Notes: generated by a model not told the origin, from the sequence alone. 64,000 nucleotides of DNA from Globodera rostochiensis (GCA_018350325.1 JAEVLN010000041.1:62001-126000), one strand, 5' to 3'. Shown: positions 41,401 through 55,180, numbered from the stretch's first letter. Program-made: numbers and translations.

Positions 41401-44400
41401 AATGCCAAAACAAACTCCCATCTTAATCATTTCATCCGTTTACTGTCAGCTGTCTAAAAACAGTCATTTAGCATTTAATATAAATAATTCACGCATGCTT
41501 GTTGAATTGATTAACTCGAAACCTAAATGGTTTTTGGCCAGATATTGAATTTAACCACAACATTAACATTCTCCTGTTTTCATCACCCTCAGAATTGTGC
41601 TAATGGAAGTAAATGCTAACCCTATTTTGATATACATACAGTCAGGTGCGAAATATTGCAGAAATCTGCACTTTCACTTCATAAATTACGATTGCCTAAA
41701 ACGAATTTTAAACAAAATTCATCAAAACACTAATACCACTCAAAAAACTCATAAAGCTTACTTCCTGAGGTGTTTTGTAGAAGGGTTATTTGACGGGCAT
41801 AGAGTTGTTTTTGCAGAAAGTCTTCCATGCCCTGGGGTCGGGGTTCCCGATTTACCCCTTTTCTCAGTGTTTGTGGTCCTCAGTTGGATCAACTTTGAGT
41901 CATTATTACCTTAGTGATCAGCACGAAAGTTATTCTTTTACGTGGTTTTTTGTTGTTTTTTTAATGTGTCCGTTTTGCTGCGGTTCTTATGCACCGCAAA
42001 AAAAAAGATGTGTTTTATGCAATATGTTTTATGAAGTGAAAGTGTGGAATGGTTTCCTTTCTTGATGCATTTTTAGCTTATCGATGGGGTTTATCTTTGG
42101 AAAATAAGTGCAATGAGTTTGTTTAAATCTTTTTATTTTAACGATTGGCTGCAAACTTTCACATCTGACTGCAATACAATATAATACATAAATCGTTAAA
42201 CAATTTGACGATATGTTTTAGCCAGCACCACGTATCCGCCGCCAATTATCCAGTATGGGCACCAGAACCAGACGCTTATGTTCAGTGACATGGCTATTTT
42301 GCCGTGTCAAGCGACTGGGCGAGTGCCTGTCCGGACAGTTTGGCTGAGGGATGGGAAAGAGTTAGGACTGGATGAAATACAACACAAAGGGAGGTACAGA
42401 CAGTTGCCGGTGGGCACTCTGCAAATAACGGATTTGAAGTGAACTCCTTTCTTTTGTGGGGTGTAATTTTGTCTTCAATTAAAGGAAGGAAGACAGCGGC
42501 GTGTACACTTGCAGGGTAAGCAACGAGGATGGAGAGGCGACTTGGACTGCTTCTTTGGTCGCGGAAGGACATACCAACCAAGCGACCGTCTTCCATAGAA
42601 TGCCCGACGCAGCTGCTCTCCCTTCATCACCCGGACAGCCCAAAGTGCTGAATGTGACCGAAAACAGCATTGATTTGGAGTGGACAATTCCTGAACGGCA
42701 TGGCTCGTCTTCAATCATCGGCTATCTTTTGCAGTACTGGAGTCCGGAATTGGGAGAGGTAGCCGTTGAAATAATATAACAATTCTTAAACTATTGGTTT
42801 TTCTGTTTAGTCATGGCGAAATGTTTTGGATGTTGTGACAAAAACTCGATTTTGCGTGAATGATCTTCAATCTGCGCATTCCTATGTTTTTGTTGTCCGA
42901 GCTGAGAACTCCAAGGGCATTGGACTTCCTTCGTCGATGAGCGAAATTATTGAGACGAAAAAACTGGCCGAATGGGAGGAGACCAATGGTCGGAGCCAAC
43001 GGATGAACCGTCTTTTGGATTTGGAGACGGCACGTCAAAGGCTTGCTTCAGAACAGCTTGTAAAACTGTTGGAAGTACGTGCACTAAATGCAACGGCCGT
43101 TTTGTTGGGATGGAAACGGCAAAGGAATGTAAATTGCATAATTTATTAAATAAATAAGTAAACAATTACTTGAAAATGCAGGAACCTCTTGTGCAGGGTT
43201 ACTACATAAAATGGCGGGGCCCGCCCCTTGCACATGACCATAGCTGGGTCAATGTTACCAATCCCGAGACAGACCATGTGATAATCAACGGGCTGAGGCC
43301 GTTCAACAACTACGAGTTTTTTGTGATCCCTTACCACCAAACAGTCCAAGGGATGCCGTCAAATTCTCTTGACGGAACCACAGCGGAATCCCGTAATAAG
43401 ACTTTCATCTAAATGACCAAAAAACTAACAATTTTATTCCCTTCAAAGCTCCCAGTATGCCCCCATCGGATGTTCGGCTGAGAATGCTCAATATCACCTC
43501 ACTTCGAGTTTCGTGGCGTCCTCCCCCAGCGGACGCAATTAATGGAATCCTTAAGGGCTTTATAATAAACATCAAAAGGCAAGTGCACTTTTGTTTAGTC
43601 TTTATCATTACCTATTTTGTTCTTTTCTAACAAATAAGAGATTCAGTAATCATTCATCCGTCGAGGATCGAAACATTACAACAAATGAACGGGCAACGAG
43701 TGTCACACTTTACCGTCTTATTCCCAATGCCAGTTATGCAATAAGAGTTGCGGCCCGTACAAATGCTGGAGTGGGGAGCTTTTACATTGGCGAACCGGTT
43801 GTGATGAGTAAGGAAATTGTTTTTATCAAATTTTATTGCTTTGTGTAGCCGAAGAAACGCTGCATCGACACATACGCCTTTTCGAACGTTCTGACTATGT
43901 GTGGTATCGGCAGCCGTGGAGTGTATTGATGTGCGGAATTGTGCTCTGGTGTTTGCTCCTTTTGTTGATGGTCATTTTTTGGTATCGCTGTTGTCATCAG
44001 AGAGGGCGAAGGACGGCAGAGGCGAAAGAAAGAGAATTTATCAAAATCAGAGATGGAAGTGTGGCGAACAGCACGGCGATCATCGGCGGAGACGTGCGAA
44101 ACGCTTTTTGGGTGCCGCACGAGCAGTTCAATGGCGGAACTGTGGAGACGTCCAGTGGAACCTTGGCCAGAGTGGGGGGACACCAACAGCAACATCCGGG
44201 ATATTACCAATCGACAAACTATCCGACCGATCATGTTGTTATCCCAACTGATGACACTGTTAACGGTCAACACCAAATTGCACTTTCGAACGAAATGTTC
44301 AGCAACGGAATTCCCATGATCAACCGTGCCCAATGTTCCACTACTACCCTCCAGAGGCATGATGGTGTAGATAGCTCTTCTCCTCACTATCATTATGCTC

Positions 44401-45746
44401 ATTTACCGCTATACTCCGAACAGCACAGTTCGCTTTCGACATTCCTTCAGCAACGCCCTAATCCGGAGCTTTATGATGGTATGCATTTTTGGTAGGTATT
44501 AATTAAACTGATTCCAATGTAGATCCAAGTCCATATGCAACAACCACACTGGTCTCGCCCTCTGGAGCAGTTACGCAAACACTTCGCCCTGTTGGGCGTT
44601 CAAAAAAAGGACCTTCACTGCCTTTGAAGCCAGTGCCAAAAGAACCACCAAAGAATTTTTTATCCTCAGCGGCGGTGATGCATTTGACAACTAACAACAA
44701 CAGTCAACGAAAGAGTGGAAATTTTGAAGTTGTGGAACAACAGCCGAACAGCAGCAGCTGCGGGGCGTTGTTGGAACTCAACAGAGAGTGGAAGAGACAG
44801 CGCATCACCGCCGAGGAACAGAGAAAGCGAGAAGTACAGCAGAGAAGGAAAGGGAGCGCACAACAGAAGGAAAGTGCACACGGAAAAGATAAGGAACAAA
44901 ATCAATCGTTTGGGACGACTGGAAGGGGTGCGAGGGTTGGTGGGAGACGGAGTGGTCGAAGCAACAGCGCTAACACATCACAGAAGCATTCATCCGCGTT
45001 TTGTTCACTCAGAAGAATCTCTCAAAAGGAGAACGGATGTCGACAAAATCAGCAAGAGAGTCCGCAGACTGACATTTCCTATTTGCAATCGTCAGATGGC
45101 ACCAATGGTTCAAGCAGCAATAACAATAGAAGTCACCAGGCCAGTCGGCAGGTGCAATGTGACGATGATGATAATGCTCCGGAATATGATCCGGTTATGA
45201 CGGACTCAATGAACCAGATTGTGCACGATGAAATTGACATGAGGAGGAGAAAAGGTCTTCTTGCTTTCACATTAAACCTCCAAATCACTTGCTTTCACAT
45301 TAAACCTCCAAATCTAAGCTTCTTTCTTTGATTTGCAGGTCGCGAAAAGACAAATCGAAACGTGCACAACAGAGTCAGTGTGATTGAGGATGAAGGGCAA
45401 GAAGAGAGGGATCCGTTGATGGAAGACGATGTTTTCGACGGTGACGAGGACGACGAATTGGACGCGGATGGGGAATTGAGCGGAAATGAACACAACGGGA
45501 AAGACCGGAAGGCAAAGAGAATGTTTGAGCGAGTGGATAAATGCGACGAAGGGTGCAATACTAAGGAACACTACTACGGGTTTTCCCCCGCTCTAAACAG
45601 GCCTAGTCGGCAACCAATGATGGGCATTAATGTTAGCACTTTGTCGGGTAAGCAACAATTTCAATCTGTCACAATTGCATTCTACTAGTAAATAAATTTT
45701 AGTTGGTGCAGATCGAGGTACAACAACTCTTCCACTCGATCGTTGA
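38438..45746 (+). CDS. sax-3: Roundabout axon-guidance receptor, SAX-3/Robo (5' incomplete)
   Basis: Receptor for Slit in axon and cell migration. Five Ig domains: Ig1 from [20 protein letters not shown] (38440-38830, Cys in [14 protein letters not shown], then YYCVAQN); Ig2 [34 protein letters not shown] (38830-39170); Ig3 [28 protein letters not shown] (39340-39680); Ig4 [31 protein letters not shown] (39670-40010); Ig5 [14 protein letters not shown] with [13 protein letters not shown] (42220-42540). Three FN3 domains (42635-43800), [22 protein letters not shown] (43930-43990), and a cytoplasmic CC1-like [10 protein letters not shown] (44525). A polar, Glu/Ser-rich tail ends in LPLDR at 45746. 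A 2.2-kb intron separates Ig4 and Ig5. The signal peptide exon was not found. Confidence 0.92.
40037..42205. other. Large sax-3 intron
   Basis: About 2.2 kb between the Ig4 and Ig5 exons. Most is AT-rich and non-coding by eye. On the minus strand, frames at 40409-40648 and 40181-40384 look somewhat like coding sequence (Lys/Arg/Glu-rich), but I could not join them in phase and recognise no family. Confidence 0.5.
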
Positions 45747-46427
45747 GTCATCGCTTCCATTCAACGCCCACAAACCAACATTCTTCCATCAAAATGATCT
45801 CAACCAAAAAATGTCTTTTTGTACAGTATTTACGCCCATCATTTGCCATTTAATGCTAACATTTACTTCACTCAAATTCAAAACGAATTCTCTTTCTTTC
45901 ATATTTTATTTTTTGTATTTGTTTGTTCTGTTTTTAAGCGTTCCCCGCCTTTTCCTTACTGCCGCCGCACATCGAATTCGCTTTGATGATTCATTTCCAT
46001 TTACCCTTTTCCTATTTTCTTTCATTCAGCCAATCGTTCAAATTCGCTTCAAATTGCAATTTTGGACAAAGCAATTTTTGTTCTGCCTCCAATTGTCTCT
46101 CAGTCAATAGAACTAATTTTATTTATTGTTTTTAAATCATCTTTTTAACAAACATTGTTTGTTATCTCTCAACTCTTGCAAAATATGTATAAAAAAAACC
46201 CATTTTTATAGCCGCATTTTGCACAGTCATTTTCTATCAACCATCTTTTTTGATCTTGCTTGCAATTATACCAAAAATTCCGTTTATAACAAATTTATTG
46301 TCATTTTTAAATACAATTCCTAACATTGAAAAAATGAATGCTAAATTTTACAAATAAGAGTTATTACTCCATTATTCATACATATGCAATTTCTGACAAT
46401 ACCAAAACAAATGATTTTTCGCTGAAG
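45747..46427. other. sax-3 3'UTR and spacer
   Basis: T-rich sequence downstream of the sax-3 stop. No exon is supported. Confidence 0.45.
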
Positions 46428-47587
46428 ATGGAGGGGGTGAGGGAGAATTTGTCAACTGATCATCGTTTGCATGGGTTTGAGCCCAGTCGGATGAACGGCG
46501 GGGCACATGACCAACAGGTGGACGCTGAACAGCCCCAAAACCGATCAGAGAATCGAAGGGAAAGTCTCGAGGAAAGGAGAAGGAAAGCAGCGGAAGGGAT
46601 GGAGGGAGGGGAAGTGATCGATGGGATCCCGGCCGACTTTGGTCCTTACAGTCGGCGTCACGTTAGGGTGGGTTCTGATTTTGGTGTTTGGCTGTTGTTT
46701 TTGGGTTACAATGAATTACGTGGACAGCGAAAAGAAATGAATGGAATGAATCATCATTGGCGCCAGGCGAATATCCAGAAAAAATTTTCGGGGGGGGGGG
46801 CTTAAGAAGTCCTTTTTAGGCATGCATTTTTCCCGTTTTATTTTTGTTAAGCAATTTCCCCAGAAAAATATTCGATTTAGAGGTGGTTTTCCGTTTTTAC
46901 TCTATTTTTGTTAAGAAATTTTTAAAAATGCACTTTTTTTTATGCGAATTCTGCTTACTTTTGAGGGGGGGGGGGGGTCGGCGCTGCCAAATTTTTTGAT
47001 TTTTGATGGCAATTTGTTAAGAAAATTGGCCAAAATTGTAAAGGTGCAAAACAAAAGGGTCATTTTCCGCCAAGCGATTATAATTTTCTACTCTTAAGCC
47101 CGAGGATATTTTGTGGTGGCTTTGTCTTTTCTTCACTTTTGCCTATTTCGATTTGCCGGCTGTGCTGATTTGTCATAATCAAATTGACCGGTGCCAATAA
47201 AATGTCCGACTGATTGTTTTGGTTTTGTTCCTTGGCAGACAGTTTCTGAAGATGGCCTTCGTTTGCGCCATTTGTCTGCCTTTTCTGCTCTTCACTTATC
47301 CCTTGGCAAAAATGCCGAATCGGACGCACGCTCCCGCACTTTTCCGAGTTTTTCAACTTTTGTCTATCTTTTGCTTCTTCGGCAACGCCTTTTTGTGAGT
47401 TTAACATAACAAAAAAAGGATCCTCATTTTAATATCAATAAAAATAATTGGTTTTGCTTATTAGCCAATGATATTTTATGCTTTTGCCAGTTTTTGCCTT
47501 GCGACTTGGAAAGTATTCGGAGTTTGGGCCGTTTTCATCGCCGGGGTTACTTCAATGTCCTTTTTGGCTATAATTGCCGTCGTTTAA
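46428..47587 (+). CDS. Small four-TM membrane protein, TMEM128-like
   Basis: Four exons join in consistent phase: 46428-46667, 47099-47190, 47239-47394, 47491-47587, giving 194 residues. The first 80 residues are polar and charged (cytosolic-looking). Four hydrophobic segments follow: ILWWLCLFFTFAYFDLPAVL, MAFVCAICLPFLLFTYPL, FRVFQLLSIFCFFGNAFF, and ATWKVFGVWAVFIAGVTSMS running to the stop. Size, TM number and the NxAxxxCxATWxVW-like segment recall TMEM128, an ER/Golgi protein of unknown function. That assignment is tentative. A fragment of a MITE family lies in intron 1. Confidence 0.6.
46784..47066. mobile_element. Truncated copy of the GTAGCCAGG MITE family
   Basis: Shares with the full element at 55181-55589 a series of words in the same order: a G-run, then CTATTTTTGTTAAGAAATTT, ATTCTGCTT, a second G-run with TCGGCG, then AATTTGTTAAGAAAATTGG and GTGCAAAACAA. 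Both terminal inverted repeats are missing. It sits in the first intron of the TMEM128-like gene. Confidence 0.75.
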
Positions 47588-50500
47588 TGATGTAAAGGTA
47601 TACTTTAGCAAGTATTTTAATGTCAAATTTCCTGCAAGATTTTAGAAGTGACTTGAAATACCTGCTGATGTTGATCTACGCTTTTGCCGTTGCGTTGGCT
47701 ACAGCGTTGTGATTTGTGTCCGGCCTGGTATAGTTCGTGATGAGTGCTAATTTGGATTTGTTTTTATTCAACTCGTTCAAAAAGATCGTCAATTAGATGC
47801 CGAGATGAAGCTCAGCAACACCCAAGCCAAGCCAAATTTGACGCGCAGACGTTTTGAACAGCGCGTAAAATTTTTGCGGATTTCTAACAGAAACTTATGT
47901 TGGATTTCTTTTTGTGGAATGTTCAGAGGATGGACGAGGCAAACCGTGGATTTGATTGTTTTGGGTGACGAAAGCGAATGTAAATTGAGAATCAATGTTA
48001 GAATTGATTTTTGCGTCGGTGTTCATAAATATTTGCCAGTTAATCATCGTATTGTTTAGGAATTTTGAGAATTTCATAAACTTAAATTGGAAGTGTTTGG
48101 TGTTGGGGAGGGTTTATACCTTCGACAGTGTGTTGTAGGATTATTGGCCTTTCTGTCTCTTCCCCCTTCCGCCCTCGGCCATAAATCCCTTTGCTCGTCC
48201 CATCCCTCGCGACACTCAAACGGCGATGACACCCCTCCCCCCCCCCATCCACGTAATATTGTCGGCTTCCCCCCCCCCCATTTGTCCTTATCATAAATAT
48301 TTTATGATGAGGCCATTATTCCCCTCCAAAAACTTTTGATTGTTGCGCAGAAAAATAAATAAATGCATTTTTTGCAATACATTTTTGCGGATGACGACGG
48401 ATCACTTTACAGCGAATGGGTGCGAGTTAATTGAATCGCTCATTTCGGTCCCCCCCCCCCACATTTTGTGGTTCGTCCTCTCATGTTTTTCGTGAATTAT
48501 GCACATTCCTGCGGTGTATCTTTCTGAATGGGTCGGGTCGCTTCCCCCCCCCCCCCCTCCTTTTGTTATTATTTGTCCCAAGTTTCGTCCCGACGACCAT
48601 CTTCTTTTCTTCCTCCATCCATCGTTTCCCATTTCTGCTGTTACCCCCCCCCCCCCCTCCCCCCTTTTTGCTCCTCATCTCCCAAATGTCCAATTCGTAC
48701 CTCTTTTGTTTGAATTGGGTGCAACTCCTCCCATTCTCAACCATCGCCTTCCCTTCTTCCAAAATTATGGATCCGTTTTGGTTGCCGAATTGGGTGAGAC
48801 ATTTCCCTCTCGTCCCCCCCCCCCCCGCCTTCTTTCGCTTACCTGTTTTAGCCCCCCCCCCCCCCCCCCCGATTTTTTCTTCGCTGAATTATGTCTAAAA
48901 CCCCATACCACCGCTCAGATCTCCGCAACAAAAACTCAATCTCTCCTCTCCCATCACATTCCCCCCCCCCCTTGGTGTGCCCTTTCACTTCCAATGGGTG
49001 GAGGAGGGGGGGGGGCATGGGCATGGAAGTGGACGATGATGAACGCGTTGTTGTTCATCTTCAATCTCACCCATTCGATAACACTTCTCTGTCGGTGAAA
49101 GAGAAAGTTCAGCTGAAATAAGAGCAATGGTTGGGAGGAGCGACCGGGCAGCGGAACGGCCGACCGCGACTAGCGGGGAATGGGCGCCGATTATTGCGCG
49201 AAATGGGGTGGGGGAGAGACGGATAAATGGGGGGAAGGGGGCGGGGAGGGGAGGGCGGGGGGGAGGGGAGGGGGGGGGAGGGGTAAGGATCATCATCAGA
49301 GCAGAGGCAGTGGAGGATGTAAACTACACAAAAGCCTGAAAAACATAAATCCCATGCAATAAGGTCATTCGTCCCCTTGGCAGTTTGCCTGAACTGAATG
49401 ATTCGAATTTCGACCCCCCCCCTCCGTGCCCGAATCAACTCGTCCATCGCCAATTCGATTTAATGTCGTCATTCACTTTTCATCGATGATTAGGCGACTA
49501 TCATTGTATGCGCGATAGCTCTTTTATGCAGCTGATTTTGCTGAGTTCTGAAGGGGTTGGAATGAATGGAAGGGTTGGGACTCGGAGTTGGCGATTTGTC
49601 CCCCCCCCCCCCCCCCTCCCGTGTCGTGTTTGCCGACTTCCTTCATCATCCACCTCCCCCCTTCCCACCCATTCTCCCCCTCCCAGTTATTCTTCCCCAA
49701 ATTTTGTTTGCCCCCCCCCCCATTTACAATACAAACCCTCCCTCGCCCTCTCTCCCTTCTCGGATCCCGAGCGTTGCGTCGTGACACCCCTCCCCCAATT
49801 CTCGCATTTGCCCACCTGTTTTGTTGCGTTATATTGCCATGTCCAATTGGGATCTTTTTGATCGATGTGATTCATTTTCTTCTTCATCCCAACCAAACCT
49901 TTTTTCACTAAATCCTCTAACGTTCCTTTTATTGGCCCTTTTAAGCCCTGTCAAACGAATGCCCGGACTTCCCCCGCCCGCATTTAGCTTTTACATCATT
50001 CCCCAGCTAACCTGTGTAGCAAGGTTATTGCAACTTATCTTATAAATGCTTCCTGATTTTGATCAATATCAAACTCCCCTTCCTCCGACGTCTTCTCTCC
50101 ATGTTCCACGTTGGACACGTCCTCCCCCCCCCTTGCCTTTTTCTGCGATTAACTGTCTTCCCCCCCCCCTCCCCATTCCCCCCCATCCCATCATTAGCAT
50201 TGCCATCACCATTTGTTATCTCTCCCTTATTATTTTGTTCAATTTATTTTCCCTTTTCCAATTTTATGCATTGATAAAGTAACTGACATTCGCCCAAAAT
50301 CCCTTCCGCCCTTCCAATCTCAGAACCTTTCGGATGGTTCTGCGTTTTCCCATTGCATTACCCATCCCCTCCCATTGTTGGACTCATCTTACTTTAGCGT
50401 AATTCAATTATTGCCAGGCTGTTGGGTGAATTACATGGAATTGATATTATGGGAGGGGAAAACGGGGGGGGGCATTTGCGGTGGGGAGGATTGATGGAGA

Positions 50501-51386
50501 GCGAAGAAGCATCCAACAAATCAGCCAATTAATCCATCCATCGCTTATCTTCTCGTCCATTTTGCGGCACGGAAAGTGATTCAAAGAATGGCAGCCGATC
50601 CTTCCACGTTTTGCTGGAATGGTTGAGTAATTAGCCGTTCGGTGGTTTCTTCCTCCTCAATTATCCATTTATTCGCGTGGAATATTCGCATTTGTCCAAA
50701 AATATATTGAAATTGTTCTTGGGGGTTTTTCTTTGCCTTCCCCCATTTGTTGAAGTGATTAAAACAGACGGAAAGTGAGAGAAATTGCGGGTCGGTGGCA
50801 GTCAAAGGTATTGGGGGAGGGGGTGGGCGACCTTTGAAATCTTTCCGATCCTTTCATTTCCCGAGGGTTTTTCTTTTTCTCTTCCGTGTCAATGCGTTGT
50901 TTCTCGCACATCGATCGCCCCTCGGGGGTTCGGCTGTATTAGCCCGCCATTCTTCCGCTCTCGCTCTCGCTGTTGGATGTTTCTGTTTAATCTCGAGATC
51001 AGCGGGTAATTATCCTTCCCGCCCGTTGCTATTCGTTAACCTACCAATTATCCCCCCCCACCCTTCCCCGTTTCTCCTCGCGTTATTCTCCCCCACAACA
51101 TTAACTCACAGCTAATCCCTTTTGATTGTGCCCTCCTTTATACACAAAACACTGATTCAACATTCCCCCCAGGGGACGCGCACCTTTTGCCATCCGTTGA
51201 AGTTGATCCCGACTTTCCCTTTAGACTGGAACACTGCCCGATGCCGTTGCCAACCTTTTGGCTTTTCTGACCCTCTGATCGCCTTTTGGTCCCTTCCCGT
51301 CCCCTCATCGCCTCTCCCACCCAACGCCGTCCCCGCCGCTTATGCGAGCAGCGCTATGCTCTCAGGGGAGAGAAAGGAGCAGCGTT
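47588..51386. other. 3.8-kb gene-poor region rich in C/G runs
   Basis: No gene is supported. It holds many C-runs of 8-19 bp (for example 48245, 48546, 48647, 48853, 49600, 50164) and a G-rich patch at 49210-49285. Proline- or glycine-rich frames over these are artefacts. A frame at 47805-48059 (MKLSNTQAKPNLTRRRFEQR...) has ordinary amino-acid content and could be an exon of an unknown gene, but nothing confirms it. The end of the interval should hold the promoter of the FAM20-type gene. Confidence 0.5.
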
Positions 51387-53766
51387 ATGCAAACACTTCG
51401 CTTCTACACCCGGAGAGTGTTCGGTTTGGTCTGTGCAGTGTTCTTCCTTTTCCTCGTTCTGATGGCCTCCCGAAAGGACGTTTCGGTCCCTCGACCCGCC
51501 GACTTTCTCTCATCCGGACCCGAAATCCCGAACGATTACAGGGCAAGACAAGGTGCTATTTAGTCGGGCATTTTGTTCCCGCAGTCTTTGGCTTTCAGAT
51601 TGGCGTGGATTCCACGCCCGCACTCACAATTTCGATGCCAATGCTTTGAGAAGGCCTCCCGGCGAGCAGCTGCCGTTCCAACCCCAACCGCCGCCCGTGT
51701 CGAATTCGGGGCCGGTGAAGTACACCGATTTGAGTGAGTTGGGCGGTTCAATTTCATACACAAATTAAAGTTGAAGAAGTTTTGAAAAATAAGGTCAAAT
51801 TATTGAGAATAAATAAACTACGAAATTTGTAGACATTGGCCGGAACATCGACCAAGAATTGGTGGACAGAATAAAGGCCCATTTGAGACGTTCTCCAATT
51901 GTCAATAGGGGGCCTGAATGTCGGAAGAACGTCACTCTGGCGGAATATTGGATGGAAACTCAAGGGTTTGTCTGAGTTGGGTCACCACCAGAATCACAAA
52001 CAGAATCATCCGCAATTTGCAGAAGGGTGGTGCCCAAGCAGGACAGTTGGGAACGGTTCTACGCTCAAATCGGAAGCTGTGACTTGTACAGAGAGGAGGC
52101 AATGATCGATGCGCTGTTGGCCGACTTGAACAAGCTGGAGATCAAACACACCGCCATTATGGAGGGCGGCACGCAGGTAAATGAAGTCTTTGCTTCAAAG
52201 CGCCGACCAACGAACGGAAAAGCATTTATTTTAGGGGGGGGGGAATTGTAGATCATCCTGAAATAGAGCTATTTGGCTCACTGATTTATAATAAACGACT
52301 TTTGCTGATTTCCAGGTGAAGCTGATCCTCACCTTCGACAACGACAAACAGGCGGTGTTCAAGCCGATGAGGTCGGGCTGAATGAATGAATGGGTCGGGT
52401 CGGAAACTGTTCTGTCTGGACTTAAGATTCGGGAGGGACTACGAAACAGACCCCAATCACTTTTATTTCGGCGATTTTGAACGGCACACTGCGGAGATCG
52501 CAACCTTCCACTTGGACAGGTCCTTTTTTGCTTTATCTTCCGTTATGCTTTACCTTCTTCAGAATTCTCGGTTATCGGCGCGCTGTTCCAACCGTCGGAC
52601 GCGTGGTGAATATGACCAGCGAATTGATGGAAAATGCGGAGAGACGCCTTCGGAAGACCTTTTTTGTGTCCCCAGGCATTTTGCCTCCGGCATTATTCCT
52701 AAAAGTTTTGCCTTTAGCAAAGAATCGCTGTTTTGTCAGTAAATGCGACTATTACTGTGACACAACTCACGCAATTTGCGGGGCTCCCGAGCTAAAGGAA
52801 GGGTCCGTCCAAGTGTTCCTTCCAGACGACACCAGTGTGCCTCGGAGACACAACAAGTCGCCCTACAGAAGGCATGTCACCAGCAATTGGATTAGAAAAG
52901 ACGCTTAATTCAGGACATATTCCAAGAAGACACAGCTCGCCGCCTGGCAACAGGACATGCGGTACTGTCAGTGGAAGGTGAAGGGCATGAAGCAGTATGC
53001 GCATGGGAGACGGCTTCTCGATCTGGTCGATCTGCACTTGATGGATTATCTGATCGGGAACCAGGATCGGCACCATTACGAGACATTCAGCGTTTTCGGC
53101 AACGACATTCCATCATATGCGATCCATTTGGACAATGGAAGATCGTGCGTAAATTGGGGGTTAACAACACAGCAAGACGCCTCGAACTTTAGATTTGGCC
53201 GGACCGACTTTGATGACGATGACATTCTAATGCCGTTTCGACAGTGTTGCCTAATTAGACCGAGAACTTTGAACACTTTTTTCAGCTTTTACAACAGCCC
53301 CAAGGGTCTCTCAGAAACACTTCACGAGTAAGCTCTAATGGTGGGGACTGAAACGTGCTGGTTATTCCCGTCCAGATCCTTGTCTAAAGACCCCGTGTTC
53401 CCTGTGCTCGCCTTCAAACATTACGCGGCCCTTGAGCGACGTCTCCACAAGATTATGATTTATCTTCTCGAATGTATGGACAAGCAGAATGGCGATTTAA
53501 ACCAAATGGTTGTCGACGAATTCCACAACCCGACGGTGGCGGAACCTTTGCCGGGCGAAGAGATGGAGACGGAGGAGGACGAAACGAATAATGATGCCCC
53601 GGCGGCGCCGCCAGCAGATCAGCCACAGCAGCAAGGAGTTGGCGCAGTAACTGCGGAAGCAAAGCAGCAACATGCGGACATGAACGTATTGAGTTCTCCA
53701 AAATTGAAAGAAAAACACGCCGAAGGGCATGGCAAATTCCCGGAACCGCCTGCAATGTTGGCATAG
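51387..53766 (+). CDS. famk-1: FAM20-family secretory-pathway kinase
   Basis: Golgi-lumen kinase that phosphorylates secreted proteins. Start chosen at ATG 51387, which places a type II signal anchor ([15 protein letters not shown]) near the N-terminus; an ATG at 51342 is in frame upstream. Domain signs: [20 protein letters not shown] (52045), [14 protein letters not shown] with the ATP-site Lys (52330), [14 protein letters not shown] and [20 protein letters not shown] (52455-52520), [20 protein letters not shown] (52565), [13 protein letters not shown] disulfide region (52745), [20 protein letters not shown] with the catalytic Asp (53045), [11 protein letters not shown] with metal-binding Asp (53120), [10 protein letters not shown] (53245). 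A Pro/Gln/Glu-rich C-terminal extension of about 90 residues ends at 53766. Introns are short. Confidence 0.9.
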
Positions 53767-55180
53767 AGGCAAATAATGCGTTCTGCCGCTGCGAGAAATG
53801 AAAAGGATGGACGGGTTTTCTTCACTTCGTTCCCCTTTAAATTCCCCCCTCCCCCTTCACCAAATATTCTGTGATGGCGCTTCGTTCTTTTCTGTTTAGA
53901 GCTTACTCTATACGTACACTTGACATCCTTGCAACGCTCAAATTGATGTGCCCCCCCCATTCATTTCCGACTAAACTTTTCGATTGGGAGGTTTTCCCAG
54001 TCGAATACAATAAACACCTTTATTTGCCTTCGAGAAGCTCCCATTTGGCCCATTCTCCCCCCCCCCCAAGTCAGCTAATCTAACAATCCATCTTTTGTTG
54101 CACTTTTGTGCTTATCCCCCCCCCCCCCACCATTTCTTCCATCTTTGAATGACACCGTTGACTCGCCAATTTCCGTCCAACTCGTAACCGTTTCCGTCAG
54201 ACTGTCTGTGAACATCCATTGCAATATACCGGTGCTCAGCCATATCCCAATTCCCTTCCCCCCGCCGACCCATTCATTTTCATTTGGTTGCTCTCAACTG
54301 AATTATTATATTTTTAAATTTGTCTGCTTTTTTCTCAATCAGTGAACATTTTGTTTATTTATGCTCTCATCCAGCGAATGTTTGTTACTAATTGGACCAA
54401 AAAGTAAATTGTTAGTTAAGCGATGCAAATACTTCAATCCTGGGGGTCGGGGTAAAGTAAAGGGGCAAAAAATGGGAGGAAAAAAATTGCATTAAATGAA
54501 AATCTAAAATATATTTTTTTATTTGAATAAAAACTATTTTTTAAAAATTTCCAAAATTTCTACTTTAAAAAATATTCGGATAATTTACGTGAATCAGCAG
54601 ATTTGTTCGAAATTCGGTTTTTATATTTCGATTTTGCCAGGCATGGTAAATAAGTGCCTGCACTCAAGCGGGTTCAAACTTCGAACTCAACAAATCACAG
54701 ACGACGAAAAGACTAATCACTTGGTAGTCCATCGATCTATTGTACTTGGGGGGATCCAACTAAAAGATTGACAAAAAGTACGTTTCAATCACAATTCAAC
54801 AGTACAATTAATCATTTTCTGATGTAATGGCCAACCACTTTTCATCCCCGGGCGGGGATGAGACCGGGGATCCCCGTTTTCGGGGATGGGCAAATGCGGC
54901 AATTTTTTGAAGATTTTAAGGAATTCCGAGGCCTCAAATTCGGAATTCCGCCCATCCCTGCTAGGCACTTCTCCTTCCAGGCGCCTGTACAACCAATCGA
55001 CTTCGCCAGGGTGATGTCCCCCCGTGAGTCCAACAGCCTCGGCGAAGGAGGACGGCAAAAGACAAAGTGGGGGGAGAGTGGGCGTTGGCATTGGCATTGG
55101 CACTCCCTTCTGGGCGGATTGGGTACGCCGAAGGGTCTTTGGACCATGCCCGAAGGGGCCACCAAAGCAAAGGGTCCACT
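53767..55180. other. Spacer 3' of the FAM20-type gene
   Basis: No gene is supported. C-runs lie at 53950, 54058 and 54117. A patch at 54842-54960 is built of palindromic words (CATCCCCGGGCGGGGATG; GGAATTCCG twice) resembling the inside of the small MITE at 2104-2199, but I found no clean ends. Confidence 0.45.

Noticed and set aside
54661..54700. B-box-like word GGGTTCAAACTTCGAACTC as a tRNA gene
   Set aside because: No matching A box, anticodon stem or acceptor stem could be folded around it. I found no tRNA in the window.
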